Shown one piece after another: positions 1 to 8,841 of a stretch of DNA of 64,000 nt. The position numbers and the translations under genes were made by a program. The notes under the pieces are model-generated. The model was not told where the DNA came from. It ran no database searches and saw only the letters and a list, made by a program, of their open reading frames with translations. This DNA is from an uncultured Schlesneria sp. (GTDB lineage: Bacteria; Planctomycetota; Planctomycetia; Planctomycetales; Planctomycetaceae): positions 1-64,000 of the forward strand of contig CAILLA010000285.1 of NCBI GenBank assembly GCA_903834925.1, read 5' to 3'. Every line of letters starts with the position of its first letter. Positions within the stretch are counted from its first letter, which is position 1.

Positions 1-68
1 AAGCCTTCAACCACGTTACGAGCCAGAATTTCGAGCCGTGAGATCCGGGCAACGGCCTCAGGCGGCAA
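1..68 (-). CDS. DUF58-family protein, N-terminal fragment cut by the window edge
   Basis: On the minus strand, a reading frame overlapping the last codons of the MoxR gene gives [20 protein letters not shown], which resembles the start of DUF58 proteins (helical start with a conserved 'L..RA..VVEGF'-type pattern). DUF58 genes normally follow MoxR genes directly, often overlapping them, and the pair is thought to act in membrane or metal-cofactor assembly. A TTG at 66-68 is the nearest possible start, so the overlap with the MoxR stop would be about 11 bases. Only some 22 residues lie in the window; the identification rests on this short match plus the context. Confidence 0.55.
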   Translation of the reverse strand, partial: MPPEAVARISRLEILARNVVEG

Positions 69-1113
69 AAATCTTCGCGAGGTTTGGGTCACGGGTCAGT
101 TCGCCTTCTTTCGACGGAGTCGACTTGATCAGTTGTGCGATCACCTGGTCCGAAGTGATTCCTTCGCTTTCGGCCGAAAAGTTTACCACGATCCGGTGTC
201 GCAACACGGGAGCCGCAAGTGCTTGAATATCATCAGTCGAAACATAAGTCCGACCATTCAGCAGTGCACGAGCCTTCCCACCCAACAGCAGGAACTGTAC
301 GGCCCGCGGACCTGCTCCCCAACTGAGTTGGTCGCTAACGAACTTCGGAATGCCAGCCTCACCGACCCGCGTCTGTCGAACAAGCGCCAAAGCGTAGTCA
401 ACAACATGGTCGCTGGCTGGAACTTGCCGGACTAGTCGTTGCAATGTCAGGATCTCTTCGGCATCCAGAACTTGCGTGATAATGTCAGACTGAATCGACG
501 TCGTTCGCTTGGCGATCTGTCGCTCTTCGGCGAACGAGGGGTACTTCACAAAGACCTTGAACATGAACCGGTCTTGCTGTGCTTCAGGGAGCGAATAGGT
601 CCCTTCCTGCTCGATCGGATTCTGTGTCGCCAGCACGAAGAACGGATCAGCCAGAACGTGCCGAGTCTGGCCAACCGTCACTTGCCGTTCCTGCATCGCT
701 TCCAACAAAGCGGCTTGTGTCTTGGGCGGAGTCCGGTTGATTTCGTCGGCGAGAACCATATTGTGAAACAACGGGCCGGTGATAAACCGGAACTCTCGTT
801 TGCCCGTATCGCGATTCTCCTGCAGAACGTCGGTTCCCGTAATGTCGGCAGGCATCAAATCGGGTGTAAACTGGATTCGTGCGAAACTCATCGACAGACA
901 TCGAGCCAGCGTGCTGATCATCAGAGTCTTGGCAAGGCCAGGAACCCCTTCCAGCAAACAGTGACCGCGGCTGAAGAGTGCAATCAAAAGTTGCTCGATG
1001 ACATCGTCTTGACCAACGATGACTTTGGACATTTGATCGCGGATCGATTGATACGCTGTACCCAGCTTGGCAATGGAGGCTTCGATATCGGCTTGTGACA
1101 CGGAGTCGCTCAT
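58..1113 (-). CDS. MoxR-family AAA+ ATPase (first copy)
   Basis: This is a 351-residue MoxR-type AAA+ chaperone ATPase. Visible motifs are Walker A GVPGLAKT, Walker B with LADEINR, the sensor-like stretch [21 protein letters not shown], and a C-terminal lid domain with [10 protein letters not shown]. MoxR proteins are predicted to remodel partner proteins carrying DUF58 or VWA domains; the DUF58 start immediately downstream fits that. I chose the ATG at 1111-1113 over an upstream GTG (1155) because it is preceded by a GGGAGA ribosome site about nine bases away and the family begins at this point. A second MoxR copy lies at 55.3 kb. Confidence 0.93.
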   Translation of the reverse strand: MSDSVSQADIEASIAKLGTAYQSIRDQMSKVIVGQDDVIEQLLIALFSRGHCLLEGVPGLAKTLMISTLARCLSMSFARIQFTPDLMPADITGTDVLQENRDTGKREFRFITGPLFHNMVLADEINRTPPKTQAALLEAMQERQVTVGQTRHVLADPFFVLATQNPIEQEGTYSLPEAQQDRFMFKVFVKYPSFAEERQIAKRTTSIQSDIITQVLDAEEILTLQRLVRQVPASDHVVDYALALVRQTRVGEAGIPKFVSDQLSWGAGPRAVQFLLLGGKARALLNGRTYVSTDDIQALAAPVLRHRIVVNFSAESEGITSDQVIAQLIKSTPSKEGELTRDPNLAKIFAA

Positions 1114-1704
1114 GACGACGCGGTCTCCCAAATGTGAAGGAAAAACGAACCACACGCATGCTAACGGCTGACCGAACCGGACGCGACCCCGCCACGCGGT
1201 TTTCTTCCGAAGCGGTGTTGCGGATCATCCATGTCGTTGAGACAATCCGCGCGTGAAACAGTTCACAACGACATGGCGAGTCGAATTTGCCAATCGAGTG
1301 GTTGCAGCGGACGCTGCGGGTACATGAGCGTCTATTTTTGTGCAGTGAGATTGTCGGATTAACTTCGTTAAGTCGGGCAACTGACGTTGCCCTCAAGATG
1401 AATCGCATACGAATGATTTATATCTACCGAATGTGGGTCGCGATGGGCGAACATCCACCCAATATCGATTAGTCTAATTTTTGATTTGCGATGCCGTGAA
1501 AAGGAAACGGAATGTAGTCCTTTTCAGCGTAAATGGCTGCCCCATTGTCAATACTCGACAGGTCGCCGTTTCTCGTTCAGATACTTAGGTTCAAGGGCAC
1601 CCTGCCATTTGATCAACTGCTGCTTGCCTACTGGTCATAAATTATCTTATGGCGTTGCAACTCTCGACACGCGATCGCTAGAATTCGCTGAAGCGGAATA
1701 ATTC
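1114..1704. other. Divergent intergenic region, no gene seen
   Basis: This 591-base gap separates the leftward MoxR gene from the rightward TIR gene, so it should hold both promoters. Short open frames in it have no recognisable protein character. A small TTAAC-ttc-GTTAA hairpin lies at 1359-1371. I see no convincing -35/-10 pair and no RNA gene. Confidence 0.5.
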
Positions 1705-4700
1705 GTGGCTTTAGTGGGAATAGAAACGCCCATGTTTTCACAGACCCCAAGAGCTTTCATTTCCTACAGCCACCGGAACGACAGTGCAATCGCCAGGCTT
1801 CTTCAGCGCGCGATGCAAAGGCTTGGAAAACCCTGGTATCGACCTTGGGCGATCCATGTATTTCGCGACGAGACGGACTTAACTGCTTCAACCGCCGCGT
1901 GGGGGGCGATCAGTCGCGCACTTGACCGAGCAGACCACTTTATACTGCTGGCTTCAAAGGCTTCGGCAGAGTCAGACTGGGTTCGGAAAGAAATCTGCTA
2001 TTGGCTTACAAACGGCAGGCACGACCGATTCGACGTTGAATGGAGGACGTCCATCGATTCCATACGCGCCCGAAAACTTCTTATCGCCTTGGTCGACGAT
2101 CAGCTTGGATGGTGCCATAACGCAGACAACCAAGTCAACGACTTCGATTGGTCGACGACAACCGCTTTGCCAAAGGAGCTGGCGGGTGTTTTCGAGCACG
2201 AACCGTTGTGGGTCGACCTTCGACCTGAACAGAGGCCTGCGACTTTGTCGCTCGATAATTTTGACTTAATGCGAACCTGCGCGAAGCTCGCGGCGCCAAT
2301 ACACTACAAAGACGTTGAGGAACTCGATAAACACGCGAAGCAATTGATGGATGAAGACTATCAGCAGCACCGCCGTACTCTCCGCTACGTATGGAGGGCC
2401 GTCGGTGTTCTGGGGGTTCTCTTGATGCTGGCCGTAACCGGCGGCGTATTAACATGGATTGCCAAACGAGAGGCGTTCCGTCAGAAGGTGGCTGCTGAAT
2501 CTTACTCGCTCTACGCCGCTGTCGATAATATGAAAGCCGCAAAGACTGTAATCGGGATTACCACTGCGATTTGTGAAAAGGCGGACTCGCCAGAAAAACA
2601 AATAACAGATGAGAATAAACAGCAACTACAGGCGGCCGTGACTTATTTCGACGAATTTCTGCAAAACGCGAACAAACTTAGCAAATATGCCGACCAATCC
2701 CAAGGATTCTTGCGGGATTACCATAAATCGATTCCGATGGTTTACGCAGACGTCTACTACAATCGCGCCCTAGCGCTGCGTCACCTCGAAAAACCGGACG
2801 AGGCACAAATCGCATTTGCCGAGGGGATTACCGCGATCGAAAAACTAGCAATCGACTTCCCTGACGTGCCCCCCCTCCAATTGACGTTGCTCAACCATTT
2901 GATGGCTGCGGCGGAACTTGAAATGGAACTTCAGCATCCTGACCACTCTTTCTCATTTCTTGATCGTGCAATTGGGATAGCCGAGCGAACGTTATCGCAC
3001 TTTTCAACTCCAAAGGAACATGTCCAACAGATTCGGGCAACCCATCCAGTTCTTTACGATGAGGAAAATGCCATTCTGGAAAGACTTCATTTGGATCTCC
3101 TTCGGATGGATCCGTTCTTCCGAGAACAGATCGACCTGACTTTTGCCGACGTTTGTTCGAAGTTGCTTAATTGTACCCATGTAATTGGTGATACGGACAA
3201 ACTAATATCGCAATATCGTCGAGTCGTGCCAATATACTCGAAAATAGTCGAGCGCCACCCAAAGGCAGAAACACATGCCGGCCTCGGGGTGCATGCCTAT
3301 GGTCTCGCACGACTGCTTGTATCGAGGTCGGAAGATTGCATACCGGAAGCCATCCTTGCTCTCTCCGAAGCAGAGAACGCTTGCGCCAAAATGCTCGCCG
3401 GAACGGATACCGTTCTTACTCGCGAGGACGCGATCGATCAGTTTCGCATGATTATCAACTTGAAAGGCAGTAGCCTGCGTATGACAGGCCGTAATGACGA
3501 GGCGGTTGCCATGGCTCGACGCGCCGTCTCTGTTTGCCCAGACTCCCCAATCGTTATTTGTAGCGCGGCTCGTGAGTTGCGGCGGTGCGCCGCATACGTC
3601 GAGCCCGATCGACGATGGATTTCGTTTAAAGGGCGGAAGTTTATTCGCGAGCTCTACGATGAATCCTTCGATCTGGTGCTAACAAAAGCAGCGCCGTTGT
3701 TGACTCGTGACCTGTGCGCGAAGAAACCGAACGCGCAATCAATTCTCTGGGACCCCATTTTCGATGTCTCGAATTCGTTCGCGGCTGCGCCAGACTTCGA
3801 TCGCATTGAGATGGGCTATTGCGAACAACGTTCAACTTCGGTATCTCACGACGAGCTCTTAAGCAAGTTGTGGATAGATCATGAATTACTTGCCGATCAA
3901 GTGTTCCGATCCTGGGCAGCGATAGATCCTTTACTGCCAGATGACTTGAATATCTCCGACGAATTGAGTCAGGAGCGAGATGCACTTTGGCACAGTTTTT
4001 TCGACGAAAAGAATGGCGGAACGTATTGGACATTATATGCTCTCGGTATTGGTGAGACCGAAGTCCCTGCCCGCGACAAACGCCTTCACCTAGCACTCAA
4101 GAGCAATGATCCGCTGGAGCGGCTAGGTGCAGCATTTTCGGTGGCAAGGCTGGGGACTAAAGCGAAATCCGTCGAGAGTGATCTCATAGCGATGTTTAAA
4201 TCACATTTGCCAACTCGTGATCAGGAATTTGACGAAAGGAAAATGGCCACATTCGCATTGGCTCAACTTAACGTGACGTCGCCGAACGCTGTCGAAGCGC
4301 TATGTGACTTCAAGAATTCGGACTTCGTACAAGCATATGCAGCAGCTCGGCTCGGTGCGATTGCTATTCCCGAGATCTTAAAATCGCTTTCACGGAATTA
4401 CTCGGAAACGGACAAACCTTGGGCGAACATGGCGTCCACATGGAGAGAAAGTGCAATTCTAGCTTTATCGCTTATGCCCAAGGAAGTGATGCCACAATTA
4501 ATAAATGCCGCGAGCGTCGGTGGACCTGCGGTACGCGGCCCATTGATCGTCGCACTTGCGAGAATGGCTCCTGATTCCGACGCCGTAAAAACTGCTGTCG
4601 AGGCAGCTTTGAATGATCCTGATCCGTATTTTGCGGCGTGGGCCGTCCGACAGCTCACCAGCGTGAGCGATGGGGCCGTTTCCAGGTTGGCTGAGCTCGG

Positions 4701-5910
4701 TGAGATTGAAGTGTTAAGTCATCTCAAGTCTCCGGAATCATTGATCGTGACGCATCTGTTAAAGTGTGCAACTGACGAAACGCGACTGGAATGGCAGCGG
4801 ATTGACGTATTGATGGCCACGGGGTCGTTCCCTGAGGGCCGCCACAAAATTGCTGCGGTGATTTCTCAATGGCTCGACGGAAAGGCTATTGGAATACAGG
4901 GGCGAATTGCGGCAGCTCAACTTGCGTATAAGCTTGGCCCGGCTGTAGCTGATTGCGAAGAGTTGCTATCTTCACTCCGAAACGAGGCAAGGTCCGGCAA
5001 TCCCGACTCCGCATTCTGTGCCGCAATCGCGAATGCGTCCATCAAGAGGGATACAGAGGCAATACTATTGGCCTGCGAAGTCGGGAAGCAATGGCAAGCT
5101 TCGGACGATTGGGGGGTATCCGATTTTGATTCGCAGCTAGCCGATGACCTCTGGGATGATAAAAATGCGTGGCTTCGTGCGTTCCTTGCTGAGATTCTTT
5201 CACGACCAGGAATCGGCGACTGGGCATACGACATATTTTCACGATCATACGCCACCACGACCAAAAATCTACTTACCATGCTTGACAGTGAATACGTCGT
5301 TGTTCGAAGGTGTGCCTCGAAGATACTTTCGGGAAAGTCACTGGATTTTTCGTTTTTAAGCACAAATAAGAACCAGGAAGCTGACTATCTGAAGTTCATG
5401 ACTTGCGTTTCTAAAGAAGAAGATCCGTTGGTTCGAATTCGTTTATTGAAAACAATGTATGGCATTCCGGGTCACGAAGAAATCGCGCTGGTTTCGGCAA
5501 GTCATTTTCTACATTCCCCTGCAGACGATGTTAGACAAGAGGCTTTTGGATTATTTTCGCTTCAATGGTTGGATCCATTTTTGTTCGTTTGGGCATTTGC
5601 AAACGAATCGGACGAATCAGCGTTGCGTCAACTCGTGGCGACCGTCGAGAATCCGCCAAACGATGACTTTGGCGACGTTGCGAAGATTTTTGAAGCAATT
5701 GCTGCGAAGCGATCGACTGAAATGATCACCCAAATGACATCAACGTGGGCTGGTCTCACAAACGATGCGAAACGGGCAATTAGGAACGTTAAGACGTTGA
5801 TTAACAATCCGGATGAAAGAGTGCGCAAGGCCGCTCGCCGGGCCATTTCGTTGTTACTCATGTCGGTGAAGAATCCAGCAATTGAGGAGGAATTCCCTGA
5901 GGAACGATAA
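1705..5910 (+). CDS. TIR-domain protein with transmembrane helix, TPR-like and HEAT-like repeats
   Basis: The 1,401-residue protein opens with a TIR domain (about residues 16-155; start RAFISYSHRND, then FRDETDLT). A WxxxE motif in SDWVRKEI puts a glutamate at residue 96, where plant and bacterial TIR NADases have their catalytic Glu. One transmembrane helix follows at about 232-252. The rest is a long helical solenoid: TPR-like repeats to about residue 650, then HEAT-like repeats (for example DPYFAAWAVRQL and DERVRKAARRAI). By family knowledge such proteins may be NAD-consuming defence or signalling effectors, with the solenoid as sensor or scaffold; that role is inferred. The start is the GTG at 1705; an ATG at 1732 is equally possible. 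It precedes an AbiE-like gene pair. Confidence 0.85.
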   Translation: MALVGIETPMFSQTPRAFISYSHRNDSAIARLLQRAMQRLGKPWYRPWAIHVFRDETDLTASTAAWGAISRALDRADHFILLASKASAESDWVRKEICYWLTNGRHDRFDVEWRTSIDSIRARKLLIALVDDQLGWCHNADNQVNDFDWSTTTALPKELAGVFEHEPLWVDLRPEQRPATLSLDNFDLMRTCAKLAAPIHYKDVEELDKHAKQLMDEDYQQHRRTLRYVWRAVGVLGVLLMLAVTGGVLTWIAKREAFRQKVAAESYSLYAAVDNMKAAKTVIGITTAICEKADSPEKQITDENKQQLQAAVTYFDEFLQNANKLSKYADQSQGFLRDYHKSIPMVYADVYYNRALALRHLEKPDEAQIAFAEGITAIEKLAIDFPDVPPLQLTLLNHLMAAAELEMELQHPDHSFSFLDRAIGIAERTLSHFSTPKEHVQQIRATHPVLYDEENAILERLHLDLLRMDPFFREQIDLTFADVCSKLLNCTHVIGDTDKLISQYRRVVPIYSKIVERHPKAETHAGLGVHAYGLARLLVSRSEDCIPEAILALSEAENACAKMLAGTDTVLTREDAIDQFRMIINLKGSSLRMTGRNDEAVAMARRAVSVCPDSPIVICSAARELRRCAAYVEPDRRWISFKGRKFIRELYDESFDLVLTKAAPLLTRDLCAKKPNAQSILWDPIFDVSNSFAAAPDFDRIEMGYCEQRSTSVSHDELLSKLWIDHELLADQVFRSWAAIDPLLPDDLNISDELSQERDALWHSFFDEKNGGTYWTLYALGIGETEVPARDKRLHLALKSNDPLERLGAAFSVARLGTKAKSVESDLIAMFKSHLPTRDQEFDERKMATFALAQLNVTSPNAVEALCDFKNSDFVQAYAAARLGAIAIPEILKSLSRNYSETDKPWANMASTWRESAILALSLMPKEVMPQLINAASVGGPAVRGPLIVALARMAPDSDAVKTAVEAALNDPDPYFAAWAVRQLTSVSDGAVSRLAELGEIEVLSHLKSPESLIVTHLLKCATDETRLEWQRIDVLMATGSFPEGRHKIAAVISQWLDGKAIGIQGRIAAAQLAYKLGPAVADCEELLSSLRNEARSGNPDSAFCAAIANASIKRDTEAILLACEVGKQWQASDDWGVSDFDSQLADDLWDDKNAWLRAFLAEILSRPGIGDWAYDIFSRSYATTTKNLLTMLDSEYVVVRRCASKILSGKSLDFSFLSTNKNQEADYLKFMTCVSKEEDPLVRIRLLKTMYGIPGHEEIALVSASHFLHSPADDVRQEAFGLFSLQWLDPFLFVWAFANESDESALRQLVATVENPPNDDFGDVAKIFEAIAAKRSTEMITQMTSTWAGLTNDAKRAIRNVKTLINNPDERVRKAARRAISLLLMSVKNPAIEEEFPEER

Positions 5911-5925
5911 ATTAGGAACGGTTCC

Positions 5926-6147
5926 ATGCGGATACAATCGTATTCCCGTACATCGCGGCTTGAAAACAACGCGGAATCAAATGTCGCGGTCAACACGCGA
6001 TACCGAATCGCCGACGCCCTCGGTTACGACTTGAACGTGTCCGTCGTCCGCCGATCTCCACCACCAAAGCCAGAGCCAGAGAAAGCGGCTAAGACCGACG
6101 TCCACAAGAGTCGCGCTCGATTGGCGACTCCAGGGAAAGTATCGTGA
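5926..6147 (+). pseudogene. Possible C-terminal remnant of an Xre-type regulator
   Basis: The frame reads ...NTRYRIADALGYDLNVSVV followed by a basic Pro/Lys-rich tail. 'L.RIADALGYDLEV' is the usual end of the helix-turn-helix domain of Xre regulators and HigA-like antitoxins. The preceding helices that should contact DNA are absent: only about 75 bases separate this motif from the end of the TIR gene. I read it as a truncated relic, but a short expressed protein is not excluded. An 11-base run of C follows at 6152-6162. Confidence 0.35.
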
Positions 6148-6279
6148 CTAACCCCCCCCCCCTCCGATTCTGGGAAATTGCTCATTCGGAGAACCGACCA
6201 AAGAATGCGTTCCGCGATTTTACCTGACTAAATTAAAAACATTGACTTTTCGTTCAGGTTTGATAATTTTGTAAGGACT

Positions 6280-7338
6280 ATGTTACCTCCGAACGAAAAA
6301 CAGGCGCTGATTCCAATCCGCGAGCTCATCGCCGAGCTTCTTTCGGTTGATCTGAAATTGGTCGAAGTGAGACACATTGGCGAAAACAGCCCCCTCGACT
6401 TCAAAATCTCCGCTCCGCCATTTGAGCTTATCGCTGAGTTCAAGCGTAATTCGGCGGCGGGGATGGTCGCAAAAGGAATTGCGACGCTTAAGGAGTGTCG
6501 ATCGGAATCTAAAAAAGAGGCCGAACCACTGATCATCGTCCCATTCATGGGGGATGTCGGAAAGAAGCTTTGCGATGCGTCCTCAATTTCCTGGATGGAT
6601 TTGTGCGGTAATGCAAAAATCAAAGCTCCCGGACTGAGGATATGGATTGAAGGACGGCCAAACAAATTCATTGACCGCGGCCGGCCTCCCAATATCTTTT
6701 CGCCAAAAAGCTCGCGAATCTCTCGACAACTTCTCGCGGATCCATTTCGATTTCATCCACAGTCAGAACTCTCAAAACTGACAAAACTCGACGATGGATA
6801 CGTCAGTAAAATCGTCAGTAGACTTAAGCAAGAAGAGTACGTCGAAACAAACGAAAAAGGGGCTATCCGCCCCAGGAATCCCGGCCTACTTCTGGACGCC
6901 TGGCAGTCAGCCTACAACTTTAACCACCATCGGATTACGCGAGGTCATTCACCGGCGCGCAGCGGTGAAGAACTATTGCATCGCCTCGCGGATTCTTTGG
7001 ATTTCGACGAAATTCGATGGGGCGTTACCGGCCTTGGTGCCGCATGGCTTTATTCCGGTTTTGCCGCGTTCCGGCTCGTCACGGTTTTTCTCGAATCGAT
7101 GCCATCACAGGATTTTTTCAAAGAGTTGGAGTTCACTTCTGAGGCGAAGGGATCGAATCTTTGGGTTGTTCTTCCAGACGACGATAGTGTTTTTGATCGC
7201 GTAGAAAAACGAGAAGGAATCAGTTGTGTCAGTCCAGCGCAAACTTATTTGGATTTGAAGGATCAACCAGAACGTTCAAAAGACGCTGCAGTCGAACTTC
7301 GGAAACGCTATTTGACTTGGGATTTCCATGCAGAATAA
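6280..7338 (+). CDS. AbiEi-like antitoxin with N-terminal nuclease-like domain (type IV TA-like)
   Basis: This 352-residue protein has three visible parts. The N-terminus contains SPLDF (Asp40) followed by LIAEFKR (Glu53-x-Lys55), spaced like a PD-(D/E)xK core. The middle has SWMDLCGNAKI and GLRIWIEGRPN, as in AbiEi-like proteins. A winged-helix segment at about 143-195 includes LDDGYVSKIVSRLKQEEYVE. The next gene overlaps it by 11 bases and encodes an AbiEii-like nucleotidyltransferase, the usual partner. In type IV AbiE systems the AbiEi member represses its operon and counteracts AbiEii. The family assignment is inference from motifs and gene order; whether the nuclease-like core is active is unknown. 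ATG 6280 follows AAGGA very closely. Confidence 0.72.
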   Translation: MLPPNEKQALIPIRELIAELLSVDLKLVEVRHIGENSPLDFKISAPPFELIAEFKRNSAAGMVAKGIATLKECRSESKKEAEPLIIVPFMGDVGKKLCDASSISWMDLCGNAKIKAPGLRIWIEGRPNKFIDRGRPPNIFSPKSSRISRQLLADPFRFHPQSELSKLTKLDDGYVSKIVSRLKQEEYVETNEKGAIRPRNPGLLLDAWQSAYNFNHHRITRGHSPARSGEELLHRLADSLDFDEIRWGVTGLGAAWLYSGFAAFRLVTVFLESMPSQDFFKELEFTSEAKGSNLWVVLPDDDSVFDRVEKREGISCVSPAQTYLDLKDQPERSKDAAVELRKRYLTWDFHAE

Positions 7339-8176
7339 ACCAATTGATGCGGTTGGATATGCGCCGAACACTCTTCAATTAGTTCGGGCAACAAACCTTT
7401 ATATCGCAACCAAACTTGGGGACCTTCGCGACGAACTTGTGATTGTCGGTGGTCTCGTCCCTGGTCTGCTCATCCCAGCTTCGTCACTTCCCACTGGAAG
7501 CGCGGAGCATGTGGGTACAATGGATATCGACCTTGGTCTCGCAATCAGCATTCTGGATGAAGAACGTTACCACGAACTGTGCGAAAGGTTGCGAAATGCT
7601 GGATTTGAACCAGACAAGACGGACGATGGCAGGATCGTCAATCAACGATGGAAATATCAAGTCGAAAGTCAAACCATCACTGTTGATTTTCTCATTCAAC
7701 CAACACAAAGCACTGACAGGGGAGGGCGGCTCCGCAACCTTGAAAGCGGCTTAGCAGCAATCATCACTCCAGGGTTGGACTTGGCATTCCGAGATAAAAA
7801 ATTAGTCACCATTGATGGCGCGACAGTTAGCAATGAGGCAGCGAGTCGCGAAATTTGGGTTTGTGAAGCGGGTGCATTTGTCGTCCTGAAGGCTCTGGCA
7901 TTTCGCGGTCGAGGAGAAAACAAAGACGCTTACGACTTGCTCTACATTCTTCAGAATTATGGGACGGGTGTGAAAGCTGTTTTCGACCGGCTCAAACCGT
8001 TCCTTTCGGACCGACACGTTCAATCGGCCCTCGAAATCCTCCAACAGGATTTTTCCGATATTGATTCTATTGGAATCAAGCGATTTGCAGGATTCTTAGG
8101 AAGCCAAGATGACGACGAACTTCGTGCTGATGCGGCGGCTGCAGTTCGCTCATTGATTTTTCTCTGCAAAAAATAA
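7328..8176 (+). CDS. AbiEii-like nucleotidyltransferase (putative toxin)
   Basis: The 282-residue protein carries a minimal nucleotidyltransferase core: GG at 41-42 in VIVGGLVPGLL and the metal-binding pair Asp66/Asp68 in GTMDIDLG. Further along are VDFLIQP (third acidic position likely at the D) and the C-terminal lysine-containing helix ALAFRGRGENKDAYDLLYIL, where 'K..D.YD' is typical of AbiEii/DUF1814-like proteins. In that family the enzyme modifies tRNA or other targets with nucleotides and blocks growth. Its ATG lies 11 bases inside the preceding gene, so translation is likely coupled. Toxicity and phage defence are inferred from family, not shown. Confidence 0.78.
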   Translation: MQNKPIDAVGYAPNTLQLVRATNLYIATKLGDLRDELVIVGGLVPGLLIPASSLPTGSAEHVGTMDIDLGLAISILDEERYHELCERLRNAGFEPDKTDDGRIVNQRWKYQVESQTITVDFLIQPTQSTDRGGRLRNLESGLAAIITPGLDLAFRDKKLVTIDGATVSNEAASREIWVCEAGAFVVLKALAFRGRGENKDAYDLLYILQNYGTGVKAVFDRLKPFLSDRHVQSALEILQQDFSDIDSIGIKRFAGFLGSQDDDELRADAAAAVRSLIFLCKK

Positions 8177-8434
8177 TGTCGCCAGTGCGCTATATCGTGA
8201 AAACAGCAGGAGACGATTTTCTGGTAAGAAAAACGACGACAAGTCCTGCGTCGATAACTTGGTTAGCGTCACGACTGGGCCTTTCCCCGTTTCTTGGACC
8301 TGAAAAAACCGTTTCCGCAGGATCAGGTCAGACGAGTTCGTCCAAGGTTGGCGACGAAAACGGGGGCCGACTCTGGTACGATCTGATGGCTAACTGTTTT
8401 ATTGAGTCTCGATGCCAAACAACGAGGAAATCAG

Positions 8435-8695
8435 ATGCGAGAAAAACTTCGACCGTGGATCCCCGCGATGTTTTGCGCCGCTCTGAGCGTGATTACGATC
8501 ACTGCAAATCTGGTTCTGGCTTTCACAATTGGAACGCCGACCTCAAGCGTGGATTTTGTCTTTTATTGCTTCTTGCCAATGTGTTTCTTTTTTGTTGGAG
8601 ACTTCCTTTCCACACTGCGAAAAGAGAATCTGGCACTCCGATCACGGATTGACGAATTGTCATCAAAATTGAACTCCAGGGCCATTGAGACATAA
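8435..8695 (+). CDS. Small membrane protein with C-terminal coiled coil
   Basis: The 86-residue protein starts at an ATG preceded by GAGGAAA five bases away, which decides the start over the upstream TTG at 8402. It has two hydrophobic helices (about residues 8-30 and 37-55) and a short heptad-like tail, LRKENLALRSRIDELSSKL. I do not recognise a named family. An overlapping open frame from 8176 to 8652 is rejected as a shadow. The 258 bases before it, after the nucleotidyltransferase, show nothing else. Confidence 0.6.
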   Translation: MREKLRPWIPAMFCAALSVITITANLVLAFTIGTPTSSVDFVFYCFLPMCFFFVGDFLSTLRKENLALRSRIDELSSKLNSRAIET

Positions 8696-8841
8696 GTTGG
8701 CCCATCAGCGTTCATTACTGGATGGCAAGGTTTGCTGAGGTGGGGTGAGGTGAACTGTAAGTTCGTTGAATTCCCTCTAATTTGGTTGCGTAATCCGTTC
8801 TGTTGCCGCGATAATCGACCGATCACCACCGGGGCAATTCC

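Noticed and set aside
6241-6267. Promoter TTGACT...GATAAT before the AbiE-like pair
   Set aside because: The spacer is only 14 bases and the -10 lies 12 bases before the start codon.
8176-8652. 158-codon open frame starting at the nucleotidyltransferase stop
   Set aside because: Its composition is unconvincing and it overlaps, in another frame, a small membrane protein with a good ribosome site.
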